Source of the DNA: JAVJSU01 sp040219275
GTDB taxonomy: Bacteria; Chloroflexota; Anaerolineae; Aggregatilineales; Phototrophicaceae
DNA: 64,000 bases
Assembly (NCBI GenBank): GCA_040219275.1
Contig: JAVJSU010000024.1
Span: forward strand, 1 to 64,000
Direction: 5' to 3'
Shown here piece by piece: positions 16,556 through 24,079 of the stretch. The notes under the pieces were generated by a model. It searched no databases and was not told the origin of the DNA. It saw nothing but the letters and a program-made list of their open reading frames with translations. Made by a program: the position numbers and the translations under genes. The first letter of the stretch is position 1, and each line of letters opens with the position of its first letter.

Positions 16556-17500
16556 TCAATCCTCGCGTACTAAAAAAGGGGAAGCTCCGTTCGAGCTAAC
16601 ATTTTGCTTGGCTTCGACTTTCGCTACCTTGGAGAGGATATATTGAATAGCAACTGAGCTTGTGTCTACGGGTTGCGTGTTGATGGTAGTTTTCTTCTCC
16701 ATCTGTTCAATGATTTCAACACAACGCACAGCGATATAGCGAGCTAGCCCTTGTACAGACATGACGGCTACAGCCGCAAATAGAAGCCCACCGATCCAAG
16801 TTGTAATCAGCATGAGGTCGCTATTCAGTAGGATGTTTGCGAGAGCTTGATACCATGGACCAGTCAATTCGGCGATGACATCCTTCATTGAACCAGCGAG
16901 AGCAAGCGCGAGTATTGTGAATGTCACAAGCCGAAGTAACTGCCGGTAGCGATTGGCTGGAGAAAGTATCTGCGGAGTCCAATTCTCGGTCGCGCCAATG
17001 AAATACATAAATTTATTGAACCAGATACGCAGACTAAAACGACTTCCGCTGTCAGGGACGTAACCGTTTGTGACTTCAACATACTCGATGGTGAATTCCA
17101 AAACCAAGTTAAGGAGCACAATCGCCCACGCGCCAAAGGATGCAAGGCTTCTGTTACCCTCGAACAGCATCAGACCGTGAACGACCCGCTGTTGCTCAAC
17201 GATAAGCAAAAGGATCAGCGCCAGCGGGATGCCAAATGCTAGGATCACCGCCCGTATTAAGGTGAAAAGAACTTCACTGGCGCGTTCAATGGCTTCCAGA
17301 AGGACGAGGTAATTTGAGACGAATCGGTCTGTAAAACCGCCAGCAGTATTCAGATCATTCTTGCGGCTTGCGCGTAACGCATGTTCACGCCGCTCGATTT
17401 CCTCCCAATCACGAGCGGTCAGGGCGATACCCTTTGAAGCGGCATGACGTTCAGCATCTTCACGAGTTTGAATATGATTGAATCCGTGTTCGTCCATCAT
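16556..17500 (-). CDS. Unknown integral membrane protein
   Basis: 314 residues; GAGAGG precedes the two adjacent ATGs. A soluble, charged N-terminus (about 1-60) is followed by at least four hydrophobic segments: about 80-105 (VLFTLIRAVILAFGIPLALI), 120-145, 190-210 and 230-255. The C-terminus (about 265-314) is soluble. No enzyme motif is recognised. It lies in the mobile island next to a small acidic protein on the same strand. It could be an island-encoded membrane effector or a conjugation or exclusion protein, but nothing in the sequence decides this. Confidence 0.65.
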   Translation of the reverse strand: MMDEHGFNHIQTREDAERHAASKGIALTARDWEEIERREHALRASRKNDLNTAGGFTDRFVSNYLVLLEAIERASEVLFTLIRAVILAFGIPLALILLLIVEQQRVVHGLMLFEGNRSLASFGAWAIVLLNLVLEFTIEYVEVTNGYVPDSGSRFSLRIWFNKFMYFIGATENWTPQILSPANRYRQLLRLVTFTILALALAGSMKDVIAELTGPWYQALANILLNSDLMLITTWIGGLLFAAVAVMSVQGLARYIAVRCVEIIEQMEKKTTINTQPVDTSSVAIQYILSKVAKVEAKQNVSSNGASPFLVRED

Positions 17501-17519
17501 GATTACCTCTCACACCTAT

Positions 17520-17735
17520 CTAGGCTGACTTCTCGTTGGGATTATCTTGGAATTCGCTATCGTCGGGGGCGATGTTGTGTTTACGGATCGTTATTTCAAT
17601 CATTTCTTGCCATACACCCTTATTCGGAAACATGGACTGAAGTTGTTCTTCGGTCAAACGAGTTTCTGGGTCTGGTGAAATAGCAATGAAACTTTCCTTC
17701 AAATCGGGGTGAAGATTTGGATGTTGTATGCTCAT
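17520..17735 (-). CDS. Small acidic protein of unknown function
   Basis: 71 residues from the ATG preceded by AGGTGA; a GTG nine bases upstream is an alternative. The sequence (HPNLHPDLKESFIAISPDPE, RLTEEQLQSMFP, WQEMIEITIRKHNI) is hydrophilic with no known motif. It lies 19 bases before the membrane-protein gene and is likely co-transcribed with it. Its start faces the XRE regulator across an operator-bearing gap. Confidence 0.55.
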   Translation of the reverse strand: MSIQHPNLHPDLKESFIAISPDPETRLTEEQLQSMFPNKGVWQEMIEITIRKHNIAPDDSEFQDNPNEKSA

Positions 17736-17802
17736 TTGACCCACTCACCTTTGTCATCATGATCTTCTAGGATTAGAAAATCTGGCTTTAGAGATTGATG
17801 TA

Positions 17803-17852
17803 TTGTTTTTCGTCTTATAAGACGCTATAATTAGTGGTCATAAACGACCACT
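17803..17852 (+). promoter_or_regulatory. Promoter and operator of the XRE gene, with embedded palindrome
   Basis: TTGTTT and TATAAT (17826-17831) are 17 bases apart. Palindrome copy 11 fills 14 of those spacer bases. Immediately downstream is a perfect inverted repeat, AGTGGTC-ATAAAC-GACCACT (17833-17852), placed over the expected start of transcription, as for a repressor operator. The neighbouring XRE protein is the obvious candidate binder. Confidence 0.6.
17811..17824. repeat. Palindrome copy 11, CGTCTTATAAGACG, in a promoter spacer
   Basis: Perfect palindrome between the -35 and -10 of the XRE promoter, and the last copy in the window. Confidence 0.85.
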
Positions 17853-17960
17853 TACTTTGCAAAAAAATAGTCAAGGCTTGCAGATCAATTTTGAAGCAAA
17901 TTGTACCAGTGTAATTTAATAATAGCAACACTCAATTCAAAAGAAATGGAGAATCTTGTA

Positions 17961-18323
17961 ATGAGAGGCGATCGGTTACGCAAAATTCGGGAGAGTCGTG
18001 AAATATCCCAGAGAGATTTAGCAAATCGCTGTGGGATGGGGGAAAAGCAAATTTGGCGGTATGAAAACGGTGAAAGCGAACCGGGGGCAGAGCATCTGAT
18101 AAAATTGTGCACACATCTCTTTGTTAGTGCTGATTATCTTCTTGGACTCTCACAAGAGCCGGGAGAATATTTTCAGGGGCGAAACCTAAACAACACGCAG
18201 ATGGATCTTATATCCCTTATCGATAAGCATACGCTAGCATCCGCAATTAGTGCATTAGCTGTACTTCACGATTATATGGTAGATTTAGAGCAAGAAATAA
18301 TAGGTCCAATGCGAGATGAATAA
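17961..18323 (+). CDS. XRE-family transcriptional regulator
   Basis: 120 residues from the ATG with GGAG nine bases upstream; an in-frame ATG 15 bases earlier is poorer. Residues about 4-60 form a Cro/CI-type helix-turn-helix (RLRKIRESREISQRDLANRC, EKQIWRYENGESEPG). A conserved dimerisation-like stretch follows (LSVSADYLLGLSQEPG-like). It probably represses its own promoter through the inverted repeat just upstream and may control the serine recombinase 43 bases downstream, as lysogeny-type regulators do. Confidence 0.88.
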   Translation: MRGDRLRKIRESREISQRDLANRCGMGEKQIWRYENGESEPGAEHLIKLCTHLFVSADYLLGLSQEPGEYFQGRNLNNTQMDLISLIDKHTLASAISALAVLHDYMVDLEQEIIGPMRDE

Positions 18324-18366
18324 TCATGGGATGTAGACGACTAGGCATTGAAGAGGTCTAAGGACA

Positions 18367-19944
18367 ATGGCAAAACGCGCAATAATCTGGCTTGCTGTAT
18401 CAACAGAGGCTCAGGCAAATGATGAGAAGAATTCACTCCCTACTCAAGAAAAAGAAGCAAAGGAAATTGTAAATCGTGAGGGATGGGAGATAACGGATAT
18501 TCTCAGGGTGCCGGGTCATTCGCGTAGCTATATCGACATCCATCTCTGTGCTGAAGAAATGAGAAAAAAGGGTATTGATGCTTTTGATAAACTTCTCCGC
18601 CATTGGGATGCGGCTGACTTTGATGTACTTGTGGTTCGCGATGCATCGCGTTTTGCTCGGACACAATCACTTCACTCATACGTAGTTGAACGTACCATCG
18701 ATGTTGGCGCGGAGATTTATTCTATAGCCGATGGAATAATCGGTCGTGACAATCATCGTATGTTTATTTCTATGGGTGGATACTCAGCCGCATCGGAAAT
18801 TGATAACCTAAAAAAGCGAAGGCAATTTGGTTTTCAAGCGCGAGTCAAAAGGGGACTACCTGCTAATCATAGTGTCCCATCTTCTCACAAGATTATCCGA
18901 GATATGACGACCGGAAAGGCTCTTCATGTAGAGCTTGATCTCACCAAATCACAAATGTGGCGCGACCTAGCAACGCTCATTCTGCAAGGCGTTGCCTGGC
19001 GAAGAATTGAGTCTGAAATGTATGAGCAATTTGGTTATACAAATGAACTCAGCGAAGCATTCAATTATCCACATTTTTATCGCTTAGTTTACACGCCCGC
19101 ATTTTGGGGACACACCGCAATGCGGTTCAAACTATCAACTAAGGGTGCATGGATTTATCAAGAAGGTGAGCCAGTTCCAGAGGGAGTGGAAATCTATTAC
19201 AACATGATTCCTTCGGTATGGACAGGCGAGCTAGCAGAAAAAATCAAAGCCGAATTAAGAAGGCGTGAGACAGTTATCAAGGGAAAGGCTAAACCAGAAC
19301 AGACCAAGCCTTTTACGGGTATCTTTATCTGTGGGGAATGTAGTTACAATCTCAGTTATTCCAGTAAAGACTCATGGCAGGCATGGAGGTGTATGTCACG
19401 CTATGAAAAATCCTCTACAAGACCTGATTGTTCACAATCCACTAGCTTGCCACATGAAAGAGCACGCACCTACATTGACAGCCGGCTTAAACAAATGGTG
19501 GAATTTCAAGACCCAACAGCATTCTTCCCAGCGCCAACGGGTGAAAGTCACACGAATGAAAAATTTACCAGTGACTTGAAGAAAGAAATAACGCAGTTGG
19601 AAAATCAAATCAGAAGCGTGATTCGCGATAAAGCGGGAGCTGATGACGATATTATCCGCGGATTATACGATGAAGAAATTAAAGCTGGAAGCAAGAGGCT
19701 GAGTAACCTAAAAAAACGTCTTAAGGATACTCAATTTGAAATTGCACGACACAAGCCCGATGTTCAGAGAAGAGCATACGAAGAAATTGCAGAACTATCA
19801 GTCGAAGAATTTTGGGGACAGGAAGATCGAAAAATCAACCAGTTGCTACATCGTTTAATGGGAAATAAACGCTTTGTTGTGCTTGAAGGCTATGTTGTAG
19901 GCATCGCTGACGCACCAAAACATAAGCGAAGATTTAATGGCTAG
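18367..19944 (+). CDS. Large serine recombinase (integrase), unusual catalytic site
   Basis: 525 residues with AAGGAC before the ATG. The N-terminal resolvase domain (about 5-150) holds the Ser nucleophile in AVSTEAQ and the RDASRFART helix. A recombinase domain follows, then a zinc ribbon near 321-365 (FICGECSYNLSY, then WRCMSRYEKSS and a final Cys) and a coiled coil near 395-460. This is the phage-integrase class of serine recombinases. The residue two before the nucleophile, normally Arg (R-V-S-T), is Ala here, which could impair catalysis. The gene ends at the junction with a beheaded capsid gene, the expected place for an integrase beside its attachment site. Confidence 0.9.
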   Translation: MAKRAIIWLAVSTEAQANDEKNSLPTQEKEAKEIVNREGWEITDILRVPGHSRSYIDIHLCAEEMRKKGIDAFDKLLRHWDAADFDVLVVRDASRFARTQSLHSYVVERTIDVGAEIYSIADGIIGRDNHRMFISMGGYSAASEIDNLKKRRQFGFQARVKRGLPANHSVPSSHKIIRDMTTGKALHVELDLTKSQMWRDLATLILQGVAWRRIESEMYEQFGYTNELSEAFNYPHFYRLVYTPAFWGHTAMRFKLSTKGAWIYQEGEPVPEGVEIYYNMIPSVWTGELAEKIKAELRRRETVIKGKAKPEQTKPFTGIFICGECSYNLSYSSKDSWQAWRCMSRYEKSSTRPDCSQSTSLPHERARTYIDSRLKQMVEFQDPTAFFPAPTGESHTNEKFTSDLKKEITQLENQIRSVIRDKAGADDDIIRGLYDEEIKAGSKRLSNLKKRLKDTQFEIARHKPDVQRRAYEEIAELSVEEFWGQEDRKINQLLHRLMGNKRFVVLEGYVVGIADAPKHKRRFNG

Positions 19945-20816
19945 AGTGTTTCCGCTTTGGTGAACCCCCTATCGAGGGCGCTGATCCGACGGTCTACTTT
20001 GTGCCGGAGAGCACCGCCGAGACACATCTGGCGCTGGATAGTGGCAATCCCATTCCCGATAGCAAAATTGGATCAGGCAAGATTCAGTTAAGCGCGAAGA
20101 AATTGGCATTGCGCGTCGGGTTTAGCGCGGAGTTGGTGGAAGATGCCATCGTCCCCGTGTTGAACATCTACCGTGAGCAAGCGGTACGGGCGATTGCCGA
20201 TAGCATCGACTACGTTTTGCTGAACGGCGATACGGAATCCGGCGGGACGGGCAACATCAACACCGATGCCGCCGCGCCCAACGCCACAGATCGCTTCATG
20301 GCGTTCGATGGCTTGCGTAAGTTGCCGTTGGTGACCAATAGCGCGAATTCCGTGAGCATGGGGGCGGCTCCGACATTGGCGAAATTACGCGAGGTGCGCT
20401 TCAAAATGGCGGCGAAATATGCCGCACGTCCGAGCGATCTGGCGTGGATTGTGGATGGGAATACGTATGCGGCTCTGCTCGGCTTGACCGAATTCCTGAC
20501 GATGGACAAAGCGGGCGCATTGGCTACCGCCCAAACCGGACAGATCGGTTTTATCGACGGGATTCCGGTGTTCGTCAGCGCGGAGATGCCGCTCACCGAA
20601 GCAGACGGCAAAGTGAATCTGAGCGGGACGAACAACAAAGGCACGGCGCTGTGTGTGTATCGTCCGGGCTGGTTCGTGGGCTATCGTCGTCGCATCGCCG
20701 TGAATGTGGATTATCTGCCGTATTACGACAGTTATCAACTCACCGCGACGGTGCGGTTGGCATTCCAGAACTTCGATACCGGTGTCGCCAGCGCGTTGTA
20801 TAACGTAACGGTGTAG
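19945..20816 (+). pseudogene. HK97-type major capsid protein, 5' end removed by insertion
   Basis: About 290 codons remain. The frame is open from just before the recombinase stop and reads FRFGEPPIEGADPTVYFVPE, then LALDSGNPIPDSKIGSGKIQ, LALRVGFSAELVEDAIVP, YVLLNGDTESGGTGN, WIVDGNTYAALLGL, PGWFVGYRRRIAVNVDYLPY and VRLAFQNFDTGVA, ending with a stop. These are C-terminal parts of the HK97 capsid fold (spine helix, P-domain, A-domain loops). The usual N-terminal arm and scaffold segment are missing and no start or ribosome site exists, so a GTG inside is not a credible start. The missing half should lie at the far end of the inserted island, outside this window. Confidence 0.82.
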
Positions 20817-20823
20817 GTATACG

Positions 20824-20858
20824 TTAGGGATAAGGTAAATCCTTATCCCTAATTTTTT
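20824..20858 (+). terminator. Strong terminator after the capsid gene
   Basis: Perfect 12-bp stem TTAGGGATAAGG/CCTTATCCCTAA, loop TAAAT, then TTTTTT. It shows that the capsid was the last gene of its transcript. Confidence 0.9.
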
Positions 20859-20957
20859 ACATAAATCATGTTAAATTAGACTATAATTGTGTTATAGTTC
20901 ATTTACTAAATTTTCTGATTAGTTTTACACCTTTATCAAAACTGGTAAAAGGTAATT

Positions 20958-21737
20958 ATGGCTGAAACAAATCCCAAGGGTGAAAAACCATTGTTAAGTT
21001 GGTCTGTTGAAACACTTAGAATAACAACTTTTATGAGGACAACAGTAGAAATTCCTCCTAAAGAGTTGTGGAAAATGATTACGGGTGATGAACCCGAACA
21101 AGTAATTGAGCAACCTCGTACAGGTGAAACTCGATTAGAAGGGTCATTCGAAAATGGACGGTTGTTATTAATTACTACTCCTGAGGTTGTTGAATGGAGA
21201 TTGGTACCTGTTGTCCAAGATGATTCTGTCGAAAATGAAATCCCTACAATAGGGGGTTTTTTGGAAAACCTCACAGCTTTTCAAGATTTAGGGAGAAAGT
21301 GGTTAAGTTCCAATTATTATTCAGAGGCATCAAGACTTGCATTTGGCTTGGTGTTATTGAATCCAGTCGATTCATTGTCAGATGGCTATAGCTTAATGAG
21401 TAACTATCTTCATGATGTTAAAATTAACACGAACAATATATCCGATTTCTTTTATCAAATTAATCGGCAACGAGTATCCAAAGTCAATAATATACAACTC
21501 AATCGTTTGTCAAAGTGGACTGTAGTTGCGCTTAGAAATCTAAATTTCATACTAACAAATCTAACAAATCCAAATATTGTGAGAGAAGATGTGGTTGGTC
21601 ATGCTTTTCGTCTCGAATTGGATATAAATACAGTACCGGATAAAAATGTTTTACTTAATCACTCTAATCTAAATAGCATCTTTGATGAGCTTGTTGATTT
21701 GGCAAAAGAGATTGCCGAAAAAGGTGATATTTCATGA
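20958..21737 (+). CDS. Unknown protein, first gene of an AT-rich operon
   Basis: 259 residues, AAGG before the ATG. The first 80 residues look beta-rich (LSWSVETLRITTFMRT, TRLEGSFENGRLLLITTPEV) and the rest mostly helical (FLENLTAFQDLGRKWL, YSEASRLAFGLVLLNPVDSL). No family is recognised. The stop overlaps the next start as ATGA, so translation is coupled. Base composition is far more AT-rich than the flanking genes, which points to recent transfer. Three coupled unknown genes beside a mobile-element junction are typical of uncharacterised defence or conflict operons, but there is no direct evidence of function. Confidence 0.6.
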   Translation: MAETNPKGEKPLLSWSVETLRITTFMRTTVEIPPKELWKMITGDEPEQVIEQPRTGETRLEGSFENGRLLLITTPEVVEWRLVPVVQDDSVENEIPTIGGFLENLTAFQDLGRKWLSSNYYSEASRLAFGLVLLNPVDSLSDGYSLMSNYLHDVKINTNNISDFFYQINRQRVSKVNNIQLNRLSKWTVVALRNLNFILTNLTNPNIVREDVVGHAFRLELDINTVPDKNVLLNHSNLNSIFDELVDLAKEIAEKGDIS

Positions 21738-22441
21738 GTTCCGATATTCTTGATTACCCTATGAGTTCTACAGATATTTATCGTTCAAAAGCAAAAAAGA
21801 TTATTCCCTTTGATGCGAGTACATTAGAGAGTACAAAAACGCATTCTCACAGTATAGATGTCCTATTATCATCTACTGCTGAAGTGACATTGAGTGATAT
21901 TGCCTCACGGTTGCAACAGATAATTGAGAAGCATGGTTTACGTACTCTATATGACTCTTCTAGTGATGTTGCATCATTAATTTTGCCTAATCAAGCATCC
22001 AATCAAGGTTTACATTCCGAGGTCTTAAATCTGTTTCGGAGTGCAGTTGGTACAAGGTTTGAGGATGGAATGGACTCAGCGTTCTCTTTACGCCTTCAAG
22101 CCATGATAATGACATATGGAAATGAAACGGTAAAAATCATTGATAATGTCATTTTCAATGAACAAGTGGACGCTGATGTTGTTTCAGAAAGTTTAAGATG
22201 GATTGGCAAAGTCGAAGGTCATCAAACACACCGCCTTCGTCGGCTCTTACTAGAAACATCTCTTCATCATCCGTCACCTATGGCAAGAGATGGCGCTATT
22301 CTTGGACTTTCCTTTATGGATGATCCTGAATCTATAACAGCTTTAGAATATGCAATCAAAAACGAAAAACTCAATTCTTTAAAGGCAGATATGCAACAAG
22401 TATTGGAGCAACTCTACGAAACACGGGAGATGCTTAGTTAG
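21734..22441 (+). CDS. Unknown protein with HEAT-like helical repeats
   Basis: 235 residues. The second half has paired helices typical of HEAT repeats (SLRWIGKVEG, LRRLLLETSLHHPSPMARDG, AILGLSFMDDPESITALEYA). The first 110 residues are unrecognised. The start overlaps the previous gene by ATGA and the stop overlaps the next start by one base (TAGTG). Probably a protein-protein scaffold within the three-gene operon. AT-rich like its neighbours. Confidence 0.6.
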   Translation: MSSDILDYPMSSTDIYRSKAKKIIPFDASTLESTKTHSHSIDVLLSSTAEVTLSDIASRLQQIIEKHGLRTLYDSSSDVASLILPNQASNQGLHSEVLNLFRSAVGTRFEDGMDSAFSLRLQAMIMTYGNETVKIIDNVIFNEQVDADVVSESLRWIGKVEGHQTHRLRRLLLETSLHHPSPMARDGAILGLSFMDDPESITALEYAIKNEKLNSLKADMQQVLEQLYETREMLS

Positions 22442-22953
22442 TGTCTTGGATGCTTAGAGCCGTTCGGAATAATCGCTGGAACAAAGAAAAATTGTCGTAT
22501 GGTTGGTTAGATAACGTAACTGCGCCAGCTGAACCCCTTGCAGATATAGCTGACAGTAGTCTATCTCTCTATGCTGTTCATGATGATTTCTCAAATGTTC
22601 GCCGCATTATCGCGGCTCTTGCAGCCACTCGCCATAATTTGAGTAATTTTGATTATGTTCTTTTTCCAATGGATATATTAAAAGATAATCTATTTGCTTT
22701 TTCTGATTCAACGGGAATGACTTCGGATAGCATCGTCAATTCTTGGCACTATGACGTTAAGTCTTCGGCGTTAGATGCTTCAAGATTGCTACAACTTATG
22801 TGGCAACATATGATTCTTAAAACCGAACTCGAAAAAAGTGTATTAAATATGATTGTTGAAAGTGTTAAAAATAATTATTTAGAATGCTCTCAAATAAGAA
22901 TTAAAAGTTCCGAAAAGAAGTTGTGGGAAGCTCTTGATTCTTATTGCCCTTAA
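22441..22953 (+). CDS. Unknown protein, last gene of the AT-rich operon
   Basis: 170 residues from a GTG that overlaps the preceding stop codon, indicating coupled translation. Contains SLSLYAVHDDFSNVRRIIAA, LSNFDYVLFPMDILKDNL and a helical C-terminus. The sequence suggests a small alpha/beta fold, but I recognise no family, catalytic motif, signal peptide or membrane segment. The operon ends at a strong terminator about 30 bases downstream. Confidence 0.55.
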   Translation: MSWMLRAVRNNRWNKEKLSYGWLDNVTAPAEPLADIADSSLSLYAVHDDFSNVRRIIAALAATRHNLSNFDYVLFPMDILKDNLFAFSDSTGMTSDSIVNSWHYDVKSSALDASRLLQLMWQHMILKTELEKSVLNMIVESVKNNYLECSQIRIKSSEKKLWEALDSYCP

Positions 22954-22982
22954 TCTCTCTTCAAACTCCGAAATACCTAAAG

Positions 22983-23022
22983 AAAACGGTGGTTGCTTGA
23001 TGATTGAGCAACCACCGTTTTT
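22983..23022. terminator. Bidirectional terminator
   Basis: A 15-bp stem, AAAACGGTGGTTGCT with AGCAACCACCGTTTT, and a T run on both strands. It lies between the converging AT-rich operon and the ATP-grasp gene. Confidence 0.9.
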
Positions 23023-23032
23023 ATTTGGGGCG

Positions 23033-24079
23033 TTAGAGGGTTGCCATTTCCAGATTATTGAACTTGCGGCGGTAATATTCGCCGTATTGGACTTTACGCT
23101 GAAGGGCTTCTAGCACGGCATGGGTAAAGTTGACCTTCTCGAAGCGTTGGGCGCTCCCTAGCCCGCCGGGACTAAATACGTTGATCTCCATGAGTTTGTC
23201 GCCGACGATGTCTAAGCCGACAAGGAACATGCCATCCGCGACCAGCTTGGGACGGACGATTTCCGCGATGCGTAAGTCCCTATCCGTGATTTCTGCCTGA
23301 GCGATTGAGCCACCCGCGCTGACGTTGCTCCGCATATCGTCGCCTGTGCGATTGCGGCGAAAGGCGGCGTATTTGTTTTTATAGCGCAGGGGTTGACCAT
23401 TCATCAGGAAGAGGCGCGTATCTCCGGCTACTGCATCGGGCAGATATTCCTGCACGATCACGAAGCCATCACGGGTGAGCGTCTCGACGATCTGATTGAG
23501 GTTCGACAGGTCGTCTTTTTTCACGAGAAATACACCCTGCCCGCCTGATCCCTGTAACGGTTTGAGCACGACGTTGCCACCATGATCTTTAGCAAAGGCA
23601 CGCACTTCGTCACGGTCACGGGTGATGAGTGTGGCGGGGCGCACTTCTTCAGGGAAGGCTTGAAAGTACATTTTATTGGTCGCTTTTGCCAGTCCGTTGG
23701 GATCGTTAAGGATGATAACCCCGTTGTTCATCGCCATGCGCCCGAAGATAATTCCGGCAGACATTGCCCACGGGCGTTTGGTGGTGTCTTCTGAGGGATC
23801 GTTACGCAACATCAGGATGTCTAGATCATCGACGGTGATGCGTTCCTGTTTGGCTTTCGCGCCTTGCAATTCAGTCAGATAAATTTCTTCTGATTTATAA
23901 TTTTTACGGCTGACGGAGCGGGCTTTGGCGCGAACGGTATCATTCGGGTCATATTCTAAATCGCCGACACCCATCACCCACACTTCATGTCCTTGATTAA
24001 TTGCCGCCATGCCGAGGCGAGTTGTGGTATAACCTTTGCCTTCGGTTTTTACATCATTGACTACAAAACCGATTTTCAT
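23033..24079 (-). CDS. Glutathione synthetase-like ATP-grasp ligase
   Basis: 348 residues. The N-terminal pre-ATP-grasp domain (MKIGFVVNDVKTEGKGYTTT, DILMLRNDPSED) is followed by the ATP-grasp fold with VVLKPLQGSGGQGVFLV near 168 and the metal-binding DKLMEINVFSPGGLGSAQ near 300. The family joins an acid to an amine with ATP; glutathione synthetase adds Gly to gamma-Glu-Cys. The start overlaps the end of the QEGLA gene as ATGA, making a three-gene unit with the amidohydrolase. No gamma-glutamylcysteine synthetase is near, so the true substrate may be another small peptide or amino acid conjugate. Confidence 0.82.
   Translation of the reverse strand: MKIGFVVNDVKTEGKGYTTTRLGMAAINQGHEVWVMGVGDLEYDPNDTVRAKARSVSRKNYKSEEIYLTELQGAKAKQERITVDDLDILMLRNDPSEDTTKRPWAMSAGIIFGRMAMNNGVIILNDPNGLAKATNKMYFQAFPEEVRPATLITRDRDEVRAFAKDHGGNVVLKPLQGSGGQGVFLVKKDDLSNLNQIVETLTRDGFVIVQEYLPDAVAGDTRLFLMNGQPLRYKNKYAAFRRNRTGDDMRSNVSAGGSIAQAEITDRDLRIAEIVRPKLVADGMFLVGLDIVGDKLMEINVFSPGGLGSAQRFEKVNFTHAVLEALQRKVQYGEYYRRKFNNLEMATL

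Noticed and set aside
20001..20816. GTG at 20001 as the start of an intact capsid protein
   Set aside because: No ribosome site, and capsid-like residues continue in frame upstream of it, so the gene is truncated rather than short.
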